Shown: piece after piece, positions 24,783-33,023 of the stretch
How positions within the stretch are numbered: position 1 is the stretch's first letter
Layout: every line of letters begins with the position of its first letter
From: an uncultured Clostridium sp.
GTDB taxonomy: Bacteria; Bacillota; Clostridia; Lachnospirales; Lachnospiraceae
NCBI GenBank assembly: GCA_900547035.1
Contig: URFM01000036.1
Location: forward strand, 1-37,564
Direction of reading: 5' to 3'
DNA length: 37,564 nt
Made by a program: the position numbers and the translations under genes
Notes under the pieces: model-generated
Database searches by the model: none
What the model was told of the DNA's origin: nothing
What the model saw: only the letters and a program-made list of their open reading frames with translations

Positions 24783-25970
24783 TTAGGCTTTCTCATTCTG
24801 TTCATTCTCAGTCCTATGTCTGTCTACAGCCTTTAACAGCAAACGAAGCATAATCATCCGTCTGACTGAATTCAGCCCAGCGATGTCCAGAATATCATAA
24901 ATTTTATTCAACCTGTAGGTCAGGGTATTTTTGTGGATCAGCAGTTTTTCTGCTGCCGCCCGCAAGTTCTCTGATGACTGGCAGTAAGCTTCTATGGTAT
25001 TGATATATTCCTGAAAAGAGTTTGGCTCCAGTCCCTGGCACAGCTTGATGTACATTTCATCTCCGAATTCCTGAATCAGGGTATTTTGGCAGACATACTG
25101 GAAACAATAATCCATCATCCCCTCTGCCGAGTCCATATAGCAAATCCCACTGTCAGTACCTTCCGCCATCATAAAAATTCCCTGATAAGCCATGGGCATT
25201 CGCTTTAAATCCTGGTATATCCTGCTGACCGCGATAACCGGTGTAACGCCGAATTCCCTTTCGGTTATCTTCAAAAGATTCTGGGCAAAATTGGTCAGAT
25301 TTCTAGAAGTTGTCTGGCTTTTTATCACTACCAGACGATCATCCACAATTCCAAACAAAGCTTTCTTAGAATCCATAAATTCCATCTCCCGGATCTGGTG
25401 AAGCAGGTTTCTCATATTCACGTTCCAGGAAACGTGATCCTCATGGGAGCTGACCTTCATAATTACGCAGGCATATGGAGACTTTCCCTCCCAGCCCACC
25501 ATATCTCTCATATGTTCAAAAGACTGCTGGCCCTTTATCTCACCATAAATCAGGAATTTCAGCAATTCTGTACGCATCTCATCCTCAATTTCCTGTTTAT
25601 TAAAATAGGTGAGCTGCCGCACATACATTTCCGTATAGACTTTCAACAGATTGGCGATGTCCCGGCTTTCATCTGGATTTCCAAATACACCTACAACCCC
25701 CACCGCCTCATTTTTCACAATGATGGGCATATTAATCCCTTCTTTTGCCCCCGGATATCGGGACACCTCTTCCGGATAGATGCATACTTCCCGCCCTGTG
25801 GCCATTACCTCAACTGCTCCTTGGTGAATGGTACCAATGCGGTGTTTCTCTGTAGAAGCGATAATATACCCTTCTCTATTCATAATATTTACAATTCTTC
25901 CGCCCAAAAGAAAGGATGTGGTCTCTACTAACTTTTGGGCGAATTTTCCAAATTGAATACTAACTGCCAT
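24783..25970 (-). CDS. cdaR: CdaR-family sugar-diacid-responsive transcriptional regulator
   Basis: A 395-residue regulator. Residues 1-135 form the diacid-recognition domain (NIMNREGYIIASTEKHRIGTIHQGA is split by a short loop, then NMPIIVKNEAVGVVGVFG). A GGDEF-like middle follows, and a PucR-type helix-turn-helix lies at about 335-385 (LRAAAEKLLIHKNTLTYRLN). In Escherichia coli CdaR activates glucarate, galactarate and glycerate genes. Its ATG overlaps the hydrolase stop (TAATG), and it precedes the permease and kinase, so it probably activates its own operon from the promoter at 26841. Confidence 0.9.
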   Translation of the reverse strand: MAVSIQFGKFAQKLVETTSFLLGGRIVNIMNREGYIIASTEKHRIGTIHQGAVEVMATGREVCIYPEEVSRYPGAKEGINMPIIVKNEAVGVVGVFGNPDESRDIANLLKVYTEMYVRQLTYFNKQEIEDEMRTELLKFLIYGEIKGQQSFEHMRDMVGWEGKSPYACVIMKVSSHEDHVSWNVNMRNLLHQIREMEFMDSKKALFGIVDDRLVVIKSQTTSRNLTNFAQNLLKITEREFGVTPVIAVSRIYQDLKRMPMAYQGIFMMAEGTDSGICYMDSAEGMMDYCFQYVCQNTLIQEFGDEMYIKLCQGLEPNSFQEYINTIEAYCQSSENLRAAAEKLLIHKNTLTYRLNKIYDILDIAGLNSVRRMIMLRLLLKAVDRHRTENEQNEKA

Positions 25971-26797
25971 TAGTCGATCGCAAAGCAGTCGCCTGTGCCC
26001 AAGTGACAGCTCTTAACGTTGGTATCGGACTTGACTTCGCACTCTGCTTTCTCACCGGAGCAATGGGAGAACCCGATAATATGAACTCCCATTTCTTTCA
26101 TAGCCTTAACGGTTTTATCAATTCTGGCCCCATCCGCCTCCACTAAATGGGTTCCACCTAATACCGCGTAGATCGGGCGTTTCAGAGTATTGTAAATATG
26201 AGTTACCATATTTAAAATTCCAGGATGGGCACATCCGGAAATCACTACAATTCCTTTACTGGTATCAACCGCCAGACAGACCTCGTCGCTGAAATCATCT
26301 TTCTTGGCATTCGGCAGACTCCCTCTCACAAAACGTTCCGGAATAGTCTCAAAATCAAAAATTCTCGGAAAATCAGCAAAAAGCCAGCAGTCCTTTGACA
26401 ACTGAACCGTACCCCGGCACACCTTATGTACCACCTTGTTTTCAGCCAGGAATGCCTCATCAAAGCCAGCGCCCAGATAGGTATCTTTCACACCATCAAA
26501 TGCATATTTTGGCTCAAAGAAATCCGGTCCTGTATACAAAATTCCTTTTACATTAGCACGCACAAAGTCCGGGAATCCTCCGCTGTGATCATAGTGGGAA
26601 TGGCTGAGAATCACATAGTCCGCTGTCTCGATGGGGGTATCCATGAGTTTAGCGTTACTCACGGCAGTGCCGTCCGGCCCACAGTCAAATATAAATTTCA
26701 GGGTCTCTGTACGGATAAAATAAGACAGACCATGTTTCACAATTAATGTTTTGTGCTCCGTTCCAACATCATCTAATAATGTTCTAATTTCTAACAT
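25970..26797 (-). CDS. Metallo-beta-lactamase-fold hydrolase (DHPS-like)
   Basis: A 275-residue protein with the metal motif SHSHYDHSGG (His66, His68, Asp70, His71), His191 in SGCAHPGIL and a later His in GFSHCSG. It is closest to the subgroup annotated as 7,8-dihydropterin-6-yl-methyl-4-(beta-D-ribofuranosyl)aminobenzene-5'-phosphate synthase-like, whose bacterial function is generally unknown. The ATG at 26797 follows AGGAGGAG by 6 bases. It leads the glycerate operon and overlaps cdaR by one base, so a role in producing or recycling a hydroxy acid, for example by hydrolysing a lactone or thioester, is possible but unproved. Confidence 0.85.
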   Translation of the reverse strand: MLEIRTLLDDVGTEHKTLIVKHGLSYFIRTETLKFIFDCGPDGTAVSNAKLMDTPIETADYVILSHSHYDHSGGFPDFVRANVKGILYTGPDFFEPKYAFDGVKDTYLGAGFDEAFLAENKVVHKVCRGTVQLSKDCWLFADFPRIFDFETIPERFVRGSLPNAKKDDFSDEVCLAVDTSKGIVVISGCAHPGILNMVTHIYNTLKRPIYAVLGGTHLVEADGARIDKTVKAMKEMGVHIIGFSHCSGEKAECEVKSDTNVKSCHLGTGDCFAID

Positions 26798-26840
26798 TTT
26801 AACTCCTCCTTTTATGCATTGTTTATATTTCTTCATTCAG

Positions 26841-26869
26841 AGTATACAGCTTTTTGTACAATATGTCAT
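26841..26869 (-). promoter_or_regulatory. Promoter of the hydrolase-cdaR-gntP-glxK operon
   Basis: On the minus strand ATGACA (26869-26864), 17 bases, then TATACT (26846-26841). The spacer holds the perfect 8-base palindrome TTGTACAA (26854-26861), a possible half-operator. No other site fits ahead of this operon. Confidence 0.65.
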
Positions 26870-27071
26870 TGTGCCGTTGAACAAAAATGTCTTGTCATTT
26901 ATTTTCATTTTTTGTCTCTTACACAAAAGCCAGCACCGGCTTTTCGCCCACACGAGCTCTATATATACCTTTCATTTTTCATTTGCTGTCCCATCTTTTC
27001 TATTTCTTTTTCAATCACTCACGGAACCATTCCCAAACAGAATTGTACAAACCATTATTCTATCATATACT

Positions 27072-27396
27072 GAAAGGAGAGCAGGCAGATATACTGCGGG
27101 AGCTCCTGGAAAAACACAGAGCAGAGGTGAAACATGTGATTTTGACAGAGTATGATGAGGAATTGCACTCAAAAACATTATATGAAGAGGGCCTCTCCAT
27201 CGGCGTACAAGCCTTCCGGCAATCCCTTCTCCAATACATTGGCCGGAAATGGCCGATTACAGAGGAACTAAAGGAAAAAATCGAGGCCGAAAACAGTCTT
27301 GAAACTTTGCAGCATTGGATGACTCTCGCCTGGGACTGCAATTCCATCGAAGAGCTTTCAAGGCAAATTTTGCCCCCCGATACTCTGCCATCTTAG
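27072..27396 (+). pseudogene. Remnant of an Rpn/PD-(D/E)XK nuclease-transposase family gene
   Basis: This is the only plus-strand coding signal. About 105 residues resemble the C-terminal part of clostridial Rpn family recombination-promoting nucleases: EVKHVILTEYDEELH, LYEEGLSIGVQAF, then a DUF4351-like helical end (ITEELKEKIEAENSLETLQ, then SIEELSRQI). The catalytic N-terminal domain is absent. Upstream bases (26887-27071) read as A/T-rich intergenic sequence with Phe/His/Tyr-rich nonsense, although the frame stays open. No ribosome site precedes a good start. I take it as a decayed end of a mobile-type gene; a small expressed protein cannot be excluded. Confidence 0.6.
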
Positions 27397-27405
27397 TAAA
27401 CCTCA

Positions 27406-27452
27406 AAACCGGCGGCATGCAGTCCACTCTTCTGACTGCACGCCGCCGGTTT
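27406..27452. terminator. Long bidirectional terminator hairpin
   Basis: AAACCGGCGGC-A-TGCAGTC pairs with GACTGCA-C-GCCGCCGGTTT, an 18-pair stem with one internal mismatch and a 9-base loop. It closes the alcohol dehydrogenase message on the minus strand and would also end the plus-strand remnant. The flanking T content is modest on both sides. Confidence 0.8.
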
Positions 27453-27490
27453 CTTGAATTATATAATTGGAAAAATGGATGAAAGCAAAT

Positions 27491-28531
27491 TTATCTCTCC
27501 GGGTTTACATCGTCCGCAATCCGAACCACTACCTTCATATAGTCTCCCGGATTCTTCTCAATATCTATGATGGTCTCCGGTGCTTCCTCGATGGATACCA
27601 CCTTAGTCAGGATCTTGTTCATATCCACCTTCTTGGTGTAGATCAGATCCAGGGCCTCCTCAAACTCTCCCGCGCTGGTTCTGGCTCCGCGGATGTCGAT
27701 CTCCTTCTTGGTGATCACATCGGTGGGGATGGAGGTCTCCTTCTTGGGCCAGCCTGTGAAGGTAATACGGCCTGCGTTGGATACATAGTCTAGGGTGCTG
27801 CGGATCGCCGCATTGGCTCCGGAGCACTCCATCACCTGCTGGGCCATCTGCCCTCCGGTGATCTCCGCAATCTTCGCAGCCGCATCCTCCTTGCCAGAGT
27901 TGATCACATGCTCAATTCCAAGAGACTTGGCAAAATCCAGACGCTCCTGCACCAGGTCCAGAAGAATGGCATGGCCGCCGTAAGCCTGGGCCACCATTCC
28001 CGCTACCAGGCCGATGGGGCCTGCTCCGATGATGGCGCAGTATTCTCCCGCCTTAAAGCCTCCTCTGTGGATTCCATGAAGGGAAATGGTCAGGGGCTCC
28101 GCCATGGCTGCCTCCTCCCAGGTCATCTTCTCCGGAATCTTCACCAGAAGGTCCGCCGGATGAGTGAAGTATTCGGACATTCCTCCGTCTACATGAACTC
28201 CCAGTACCTTCAGGTCTGTGCAGCAGTTGGTTCTTCCGACGCTGCAGGGATAGCAGTGGCCGCAGTAGATATAGGGGTCTACCACCACACGGTCCCCGGG
28301 CTTAATGCCGTTTTTGTTGTTCTCCGGAATGGACTCCACCACGCCGGCCAGCTCATGGCCGATGATTCTGGGATATGTAACCAGTCCGTTGGTTCCGCGG
28401 AAAGCTCCGATATCGCTTCCGCAGATTCCTGCGGTGACGATGCGGATTAATGCCTCGTCTTCCTTCGGCACCGGCTTCTCTGTCTCAATACACGCAACCT
28501 TCCACGGTTCGTCCAGTTTTACTGCTTTCAT
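27491..28531 (-). CDS. Zinc-dependent medium-chain alcohol/polyol dehydrogenase
   Basis: A 346-residue NAD(P)-dependent dehydrogenase of the sorbitol/threonine dehydrogenase type. Catalytic zinc ligands are Cys37 (GICGSD) and His59-Glu60 (GHELAG), with a Glu in MAEPLTISLH. The structural zinc site is complete: Cys90, Cys93, Cys96, Cys104. The Rossmann motif GAGPIGLVAG starts near 169. AAGGAGG precedes the ATG. It is the last gene of the right-hand catabolic set, 15 bases after the YiaK-like gene, and would oxidise or reduce a secondary alcohol of the pathway intermediate. Substrate is not readable from sequence. Confidence 0.92.
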   Translation of the reverse strand: MKAVKLDEPWKVACIETEKPVPKEDEALIRIVTAGICGSDIGAFRGTNGLVTYPRIIGHELAGVVESIPENNKNGIKPGDRVVVDPYIYCGHCYPCSVGRTNCCTDLKVLGVHVDGGMSEYFTHPADLLVKIPEKMTWEEAAMAEPLTISLHGIHRGGFKAGEYCAIIGAGPIGLVAGMVAQAYGGHAILLDLVQERLDFAKSLGIEHVINSGKEDAAAKIAEITGGQMAQQVMECSGANAAIRSTLDYVSNAGRITFTGWPKKETSIPTDVITKKEIDIRGARTSAGEFEEALDLIYTKKVDMNKILTKVVSIEEAPETIIDIEKNPGDYMKVVVRIADDVNPER

Positions 28532-28546
28532 TGCGATTCCGCCTCC

Positions 28547-29551
28547 TTAAAATGCCTTAATCTGCTCCCACACTTCCTCAATCACCGGGATTCCGTTCTT
28601 CTGGTTGTCTTTTCTGGTTCCGATCTCAATTTCGCCGGGATAGAACACCTTTCCGCCCTCCGCAACCGGCACGGAGGAGTGAATATCCGCCACCAGCTCG
28701 TCCACAATCTCATCCGTCACCTTCGGGCTCTGGAACTTTCCGGGATCAATGGCAATCATGATCTGAGATAAGCCTACCTCATCCCCAAAGGTTCCGATCT
28801 TCTGCACGGAGTTGGCACCCGTCAGCACGGTCGAGATCAGATCCAGAAGAATAGACACTCCGCTTCCCTTCCAGTAACCCATGGGCAGCACTCTCCAGGT
28901 CTTCTCAATGGCCGCCGGGTCTGTGGTCAGGTTGCCGTCCTCGTCGTAGCCTCCCGGAACCGGCAGCTGCTGGCCCTTAAGCTTTGCCTCCTCGATCTTT
29001 CCGTAGGAGAACTGGGATACCGCGCAGTCCACCACCACATGCTCCCCGTTGGACTTGGGCACTGCGTAGATGAAGGGGTTATTTCCGATCTTCCGGTCCT
29101 TTCCTCCCCAGGCCGGCATGTTGGGCTGGGTGTTGGACCAGCAGATTCCGATGCAGCCCTGATCTGCGGCCTGCCAGCCGTAGGTGCCGCCTCTCATCCA
29201 GTGGTTGTTGTTTCCAAGAGCTACCAGGCCGATCCCGTACTCCTTTGCCAGTTCACAGGCACGGTCCATGGCCCGCTTGGCGTTTAAGGGGCCAAATCCC
29301 CGGTGGCCGTCCCAGCGCTCGATGGCTCCGTGGGCGTCGATACAGGTGGCCACATTCTCTGGCTTGATTTCCCCTTTATCCAGGTAGGATACCACTCTGG
29401 GGAAACGGTTGATTCCGTGGCTGTAGATGCCGTCCAGGCTGTTCTGGGCGAACACCGTGGCAGCGTCCGCCGCCATCTTCTCCTCAAAGCCCCGGCTTGC
29501 CAGGACTCTCTTAAATTCATTAAACAGCTCCTCGTAGGAAACTCGAATCAT
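28547..29551 (-). CDS. yiaK: YiaK-like 2,3-diketo-L-gulonate reductase (Ldh/malate dehydrogenase family)
   Basis: A 334-residue member of the Ldh-2 family. It is strikingly like Escherichia coli YiaK (3-dehydro-L-gulonate 2-dehydrogenase) through its length: GVYSHG-type GIYSHGINRFPR with catalytic His45, GIGLVALGNNNHWMRGG with His117, YGWQAA, LPMGYWKGSGVSILLD, and NGIPV near the end. YiaK reduces 2,3-diketo-L-gulonate with NADH during L-ascorbate/lyxose-type breakdown. None of the yiaLMNOPQRS partners is present, so the real substrate here may be another 2-keto acid. The gene follows a GC hairpin 68 bases past the AroE-like gene. Confidence 0.85.
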   Translation of the reverse strand: MIRVSYEELFNEFKRVLASRGFEEKMAADAATVFAQNSLDGIYSHGINRFPRVVSYLDKGEIKPENVATCIDAHGAIERWDGHRGFGPLNAKRAMDRACELAKEYGIGLVALGNNNHWMRGGTYGWQAADQGCIGICWSNTQPNMPAWGGKDRKIGNNPFIYAVPKSNGEHVVVDCAVSQFSYGKIEEAKLKGQQLPVPGGYDEDGNLTTDPAAIEKTWRVLPMGYWKGSGVSILLDLISTVLTGANSVQKIGTFGDEVGLSQIMIAIDPGKFQSPKVTDEIVDELVADIHSSVPVAEGGKVFYPGEIEIGTRKDNQKNGIPVIEEVWEQIKAF

Positions 29552-29587
29552 GATACTGCACCCGCTTTCTTCTAAATTTAATTGTCC

Positions 29588-29606
29588 GGGGCGGGAATCC
29601 CGCCCC
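29588..29606 (-). other. Intergenic GC hairpin between AroE-like and YiaK-like genes
   Basis: GGGGCGGG and CCCGCCCC form a perfect 8-base stem with a 3-base loop. On the minus strand it is followed by GGACAATTAAATTT rather than a T-run. Attenuation or mRNA processing is more likely than full termination, because the next gene lacks an evident promoter. Confidence 0.55.
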
Positions 29607-29611
29607 TTATT

Positions 29612-29629
29612 GTAACAGTTCAGGACGGC
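29612..29629 (-). repeat. Palindromic repeat terminus overlapping the AroE-like stop codon
   Basis: Plus-strand GTAACAGTTCAGGACGGC is identical over 18 bases to the copy at 35257. It supplies the last two codons (Pro-Ser) and the TGA of the AroE-like gene, so the element has been incorporated into the gene's 3' end. Confidence 0.75.
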
Positions 29630-30519
29630 TTATCCACGCCCAGGTAGCTGCAAAGCTCCTCAATGCAGGCCTCCTTGTCGGCCTGGGTAATCTTCTTCTG
29701 GAACAGGAAATCAAAGATCACATCCATCTGAGCCACCAGCATATACATACCCGGAACGGTATTTAAGCCGTTTTTCTTTGCCGCAGCGATGGTCTCCGAC
29801 TCCGGAGGATTGATGATGCAGTCAAATACGGTAGCGGTCCCCGGCAGCCGGTCAATAAAGCCCAGATAATCGTGCTGATAAGGAAATCCCTTCATTCCAA
29901 GAGGCGTCAGATTGGCAAAAAGCTCGCAGTCTTCAGCCGCCCGGTCCAGGGAAGCGGCGTCGGTACCGATTACCTCCGCCTGAGCCGCCGTATGCTCCCG
30001 CAAAACTTTGGCAATGGCCTCTGCCTTTTCAGGGGTCCTGTTTGCAATATAGATCTTCTTCACATTCTGGCAGGACAGCTCATAGGCCACTACGCCGGCA
30101 ATTCCGCCTGCGCCGTAGAGCAGAGCGTTTGTTCCGGAGAGCTTTGCGCCGCCGTCCAGAAGAGCTCTCACCGCGCCTTTTCCGTCCATGCCCGCTCCAT
30201 GGCTTCCGTTCTCATCGATTCGGATGGCGTTGACGGAATGGAACAGCCTGGAGGTCTCATCCACATCGTCCAGCAAATCCACAAAATCTCCCTTGTGGGG
30301 CATGGTGGGACACAGATAGTGAATTCCCATCAGCTTGCAGGCCTCCAGAAGCTGAGGCAGCTCTCCTTTTTTAATCTCGCAGGGAAGCATGATGGCGTTC
30401 ATATTCAGAAGCTCAAACAGCTTATTGTAACAGCGGGGGGCATTGGTCTTGCCAATAGGGTCTCCCACATTTAACACAAGTTCCGTGTCAAGATTCAGTT
30501 TAATATTTTCCAGTTTCAT
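29620..30519 (-). CDS. Shikimate-dehydrogenase-fold oxidoreductase with altered substrate pocket
   Basis: A 299-residue AroE-fold enzyme. The catalytic lysine K76 (PTMPHKGDF) and the paired aspartate D112 (GMDGKG) are kept. The cofactor site is intact: GAGGIAG from 136 and ANRTPEKA, the NADP-type loop. The N-terminal shikimate-carboxylate motif, normally SxS before a proline, reads here GKTNAP (about 23-28), so both binding serines are gone; NTDG has become GMDG. It therefore probably acts on something other than shikimate. It sits 3 bases after livF in a transport/catabolic operon, not with aromatic biosynthesis genes. The last codons lie in a repeat element. Confidence 0.85.
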   Translation of the reverse strand: MKLENIKLNLDTELVLNVGDPIGKTNAPRCYNKLFELLNMNAIMLPCEIKKGELPQLLEACKLMGIHYLCPTMPHKGDFVDLLDDVDETSRLFHSVNAIRIDENGSHGAGMDGKGAVRALLDGGAKLSGTNALLYGAGGIAGVVAYELSCQNVKKIYIANRTPEKAEAIAKVLREHTAAQAEVIGTDAASLDRAAEDCELFANLTPLGMKGFPYQHDYLGFIDRLPGTATVFDCIINPPESETIAAAKKNGLNTVPGMYMLVAQMDVIFDFLFQKKITQADKEACIEELCSYLGVDKPS

Positions 30520-30522
30520 CGC

Positions 30523-31254
30523 TTATCCTTTCTGTCCGCCGCCCAGGTAGACGCTGGTAAGCACATCGCCCTTCAGGAATTCATCACCGGTGCCGGAAAC
30601 CACAATCTTACCGGTATTCATCAGATAAGCCCGGTCGCTGATTTTCAAAGCCATCTTGGCGTTCTGCTCCACCAGAAGCACCGTAATTCCCATGTCGTGG
30701 ACCTTCTTGATTACGTTAAACACTTCCGCCACTACCAGAGGCGCCAGTCCCATGGAGGGCTCATCCAGCATCATCAGCTGCGGATCGGACATAATGGCCC
30801 GTCCTACGGCCAGCATCTGCTGCTCGCCTCCGGAAAGAGTTCCGCCCAGCTGGCTGCGCCGCTCGTAAAGTCTGGGGAAGGTGGAATAAACCATGTCCAG
30901 CAGTTCCTTGTCTCTTGAAGCTTCCCGCTTGCGGAAAAAGGTTCCGATCTCCAGGTTCTTTTCCACGGATACATCCACGAAGATTTTTCTGCCCTCAGGA
31001 ACCAGGGAAATGCCCATAGGCACAATCTCATGGCTCTTTTTGCCGATCAGCTCCTGGCCCTTAAACTGGATGCTGCCGCTCTCCACATGAACCATTCCCA
31101 GAATGGATTTCATCAGAGTGGATTTTCCGGCACCGTTGGCTCCCAGAAGGGAAACGATTTCCCCTTTCTGGATCTCCATGCTGATGCCCTTTAATGCCTT
31201 AATGTTTCCATAGGAAGATACAAGATCAGTGATTTTTAACATTGTCTCTGCCAT
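30523..31254 (-). CDS. livF: Branched-chain-type ABC transporter ATP-binding protein LivF
   Basis: A 243-residue ATPase: Walker A GANGAGKST, Q-loop, signature LSGGEQQ, Walker B LMMLDEPS followed by MGLAPL, and the switch His region read here as LLVEQNA. The GLAPL/EQNA features are typical of LivF rather than LivG. The ATG at 31254 comes 1 base after the livG stop, with AAGGAG 11 bases upstream; an ATG at 31266 is too close to that site. It couples ATP hydrolysis to import of the operon's substrate. Confidence 0.93.
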   Translation of the reverse strand: MAETMLKITDLVSSYGNIKALKGISMEIQKGEIVSLLGANGAGKSTLMKSILGMVHVESGSIQFKGQELIGKKSHEIVPMGISLVPEGRKIFVDVSVEKNLEIGTFFRKREASRDKELLDMVYSTFPRLYERRSQLGGTLSGGEQQMLAVGRAIMSDPQLMMLDEPSMGLAPLVVAEVFNVIKKVHDMGITVLLVEQNAKMALKISDRAYLMNTGKIVVSGTGDEFLKGDVLTSVYLGGGQKG

Positions 31255-31255
31255 A

Positions 31256-32023
31256 TTAATCATCACTCCTTCCCAGATATGCTTCGATTACATCGTTGTT
31301 GTGCTGAATCTCCTCCGGCTTTCCATCGGCGATCTTGCGGCCGAAGTTGATCACCGTAATATTCTCGGAGATTCCCATTACCAGCTCCATATCGTGCTCT
31401 ACCAGAAGAACCGCCAGATGGTAGGTGTCACGGATTTTGCGGATGGTTTCCACCAGTTCCTTTTTCTCCTCGGAGTTCATGCCTGCAGCAGGCTCGTCAA
31501 GAAGCAGAAGCTTCGGAGAGGTCGCGAGGGCGCGTCCGATCTCCAGAAGACGCTGATGGCCGTAGGGGATATTGCGGGCCTCCAGGTCCTTCACCCCTTC
31601 CAATCCCAGGAAACGCAGGATTTCCAGGGATTTCTGACGGGTTTCCTCTTCCTCTCTGCGGCATTTGCCGGGCTGGAAAATTACGTTGAACATACCGGTT
31701 TTTGTCTTGCAGTGAAATCCGGTCATTACATTTTCAAGAACGGAAGCTGACTTGAACAGACGGATATTCTGGAAGGTTCTGGCAATTCCCTTTTCCACAA
31801 TCTGGTGGGGCTTCTTGCCCTTTAAGCTCTCTCCATAAAACAGAACGTCGCCGCTTGTCACCTGGTAAGCTCCGGTAATCATATTGAACACCGTCGTCTT
31901 TCCGGCGCCGTTGGGTCCGATCAGCGCGCTGATCTGATTTTCCTCGATTTTCAGATTGACTCCGTCCACAGCGGTCAGACCGCCAAATTTTTTCGTTACG
32001 TCTTTTAATTCCAGAATCGCCAT
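31256..32023 (-). CDS. livG: Branched-chain-type ABC transporter ATP-binding protein LivG
   Basis: A 255-residue ATPase with Walker A IGPNGAGKTT, the LivG-type ARTFQNIRLF Q-loop, a YGHQRLLEIGRAL segment in the signature place (a common LivG variant of LSGGQ), Walker B LLLLDEPAAGMN and VEHDM switch. It starts 5 bases after livM with AAGGGG-type ribosome site. Partner of LivF on the cytosolic face of LivH/LivM. Confidence 0.93.
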   Translation of the reverse strand: MAILELKDVTKKFGGLTAVDGVNLKIEENQISALIGPNGAGKTTVFNMITGAYQVTSGDVLFYGESLKGKKPHQIVEKGIARTFQNIRLFKSASVLENVMTGFHCKTKTGMFNVIFQPGKCRREEEETRQKSLEILRFLGLEGVKDLEARNIPYGHQRLLEIGRALATSPKLLLLDEPAAGMNSEEKKELVETIRKIRDTYHLAVLLVEHDMELVMGISENITVINFGRKIADGKPEEIQHNNDVIEAYLGRSDD

Positions 32024-32028
32024 TGACC

Positions 32029-33009
32029 TTACCCCTTTTCCATCATTTTCCCAGCTGCGCGTTTTGCTTTCCAGTTATCCAGGAACTTCTCGATATACGG
32101 ATACAGACCGCCGGGGAACCGGAGAATTACAATCAGAAGGATAATTCCGTATACCACCAGTCTCCAGTCTCCCAGGAAACGAAGGGCTTCCGGAAGAACC
32201 TGCATAACCACGCCGCCGAATACCGGTCCGATTACGGTTCCGAAACCGCCTACGATCGCTGTCCACAGGATGACGTTGGAGGTGTTGTTTACAAATGTAT
32301 CCGGGCTTACATACTTAATCATCATTGCGTAAAGGCAGCCTGCGATTCCGCAGTACACTGCGCTGAGAACGAAAGCGCGGATTTTGTAGGTGGTTACGTT
32401 GATTCCCGTAAGCTCTGCGGCCTCATTGTCCTCGCGGACCGCCACAAAGGCCCGGCCGGTTCTGGTCTTAATCAGAACATTTTCATAGAGCAGTCCCAGA
32501 ATCACGAACACCATGATCAGGAAATATACTTTTTTCAGGGTATCAAAGGAATATCCGAAGATAACCGGCGCTTCAATTCCGCGGATACCGGAAGTACCGT
32601 TGGTGACCGGAGTCCAGTTGATCATCACGATCCGGACAATCTCGCCGAAGCCCATGGTCAGAAGAGCCAGATAAGAACCCTTTACCTTCAGAGCCGGAAC
32701 CGCCAGAATCAGTCCTACAATGCCTGTAATAATCATGGAACCGATGAGACAGGTGAAAAACTGCATGCCGCCTCTGGTATTCATAATAGCGGTTGTATAC
32801 GCTCCGATTCCAAAAAATGCCGCCTGGCCCAGGGAAAGCTGTCCTGTAAAGCCCGTCAATACGTTGATGCCTATGCCAAGGATAATGTAGATGCAGATCA
32901 TGTTGATTATCTGCATAATATACATATTGGGAGTCAGTATCGGGATCAGGATAATAATCGCTGCAACGACCAGGATTTTCAGTAATTGATTGCTTTTTGT
33001 CTTTGCCAT
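32029..33009 (-). CDS. livM: Branched-chain-type ABC transporter permease LivM
   Basis: A 326-residue membrane protein with about nine hydrophobic helices and the LivM core GLTGQLSLGQAAFFGIGAY-like segment (here GFTGQLSLGQAAFFGIGAYT), followed by a GRAFVAVREDNEAAE cytosolic loop that contacts the ATPases. Fourteen bases separate it from livH. The C-terminus is basic (RKQ/AKRAAGK), expected on the inner side. Confidence 0.93.
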   Translation of the reverse strand: MAKTKSNQLLKILVVAAIIILIPILTPNMYIMQIINMICIYIILGIGINVLTGFTGQLSLGQAAFFGIGAYTTAIMNTRGGMQFFTCLIGSMIITGIVGLILAVPALKVKGSYLALLTMGFGEIVRIVMINWTPVTNGTSGIRGIEAPVIFGYSFDTLKKVYFLIMVFVILGLLYENVLIKTRTGRAFVAVREDNEAAELTGINVTTYKIRAFVLSAVYCGIAGCLYAMMIKYVSPDTFVNNTSNVILWTAIVGGFGTVIGPVFGGVVMQVLPEALRFLGDWRLVVYGIILLIVILRFPGGLYPYIEKFLDNWKAKRAAGKMMEKG

Positions 33010-33023
33010 AATTTCCCCATCCT

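Noticed and set aside
26887..27071. N-terminal continuation of the plus-strand Rpn-like frame
   Set aside because: The frame is open, but the residues are Phe/His/Tyr-rich without domain similarity and overlap the promoter region of the divergent operon.
32023..32985. A 320-residue plus-strand frame opposite livM
   Set aside because: It is the complement of a clear permease gene; the composition (His, Gln, Asp, Asn-rich) is what hydrophobic codons give when read backwards.
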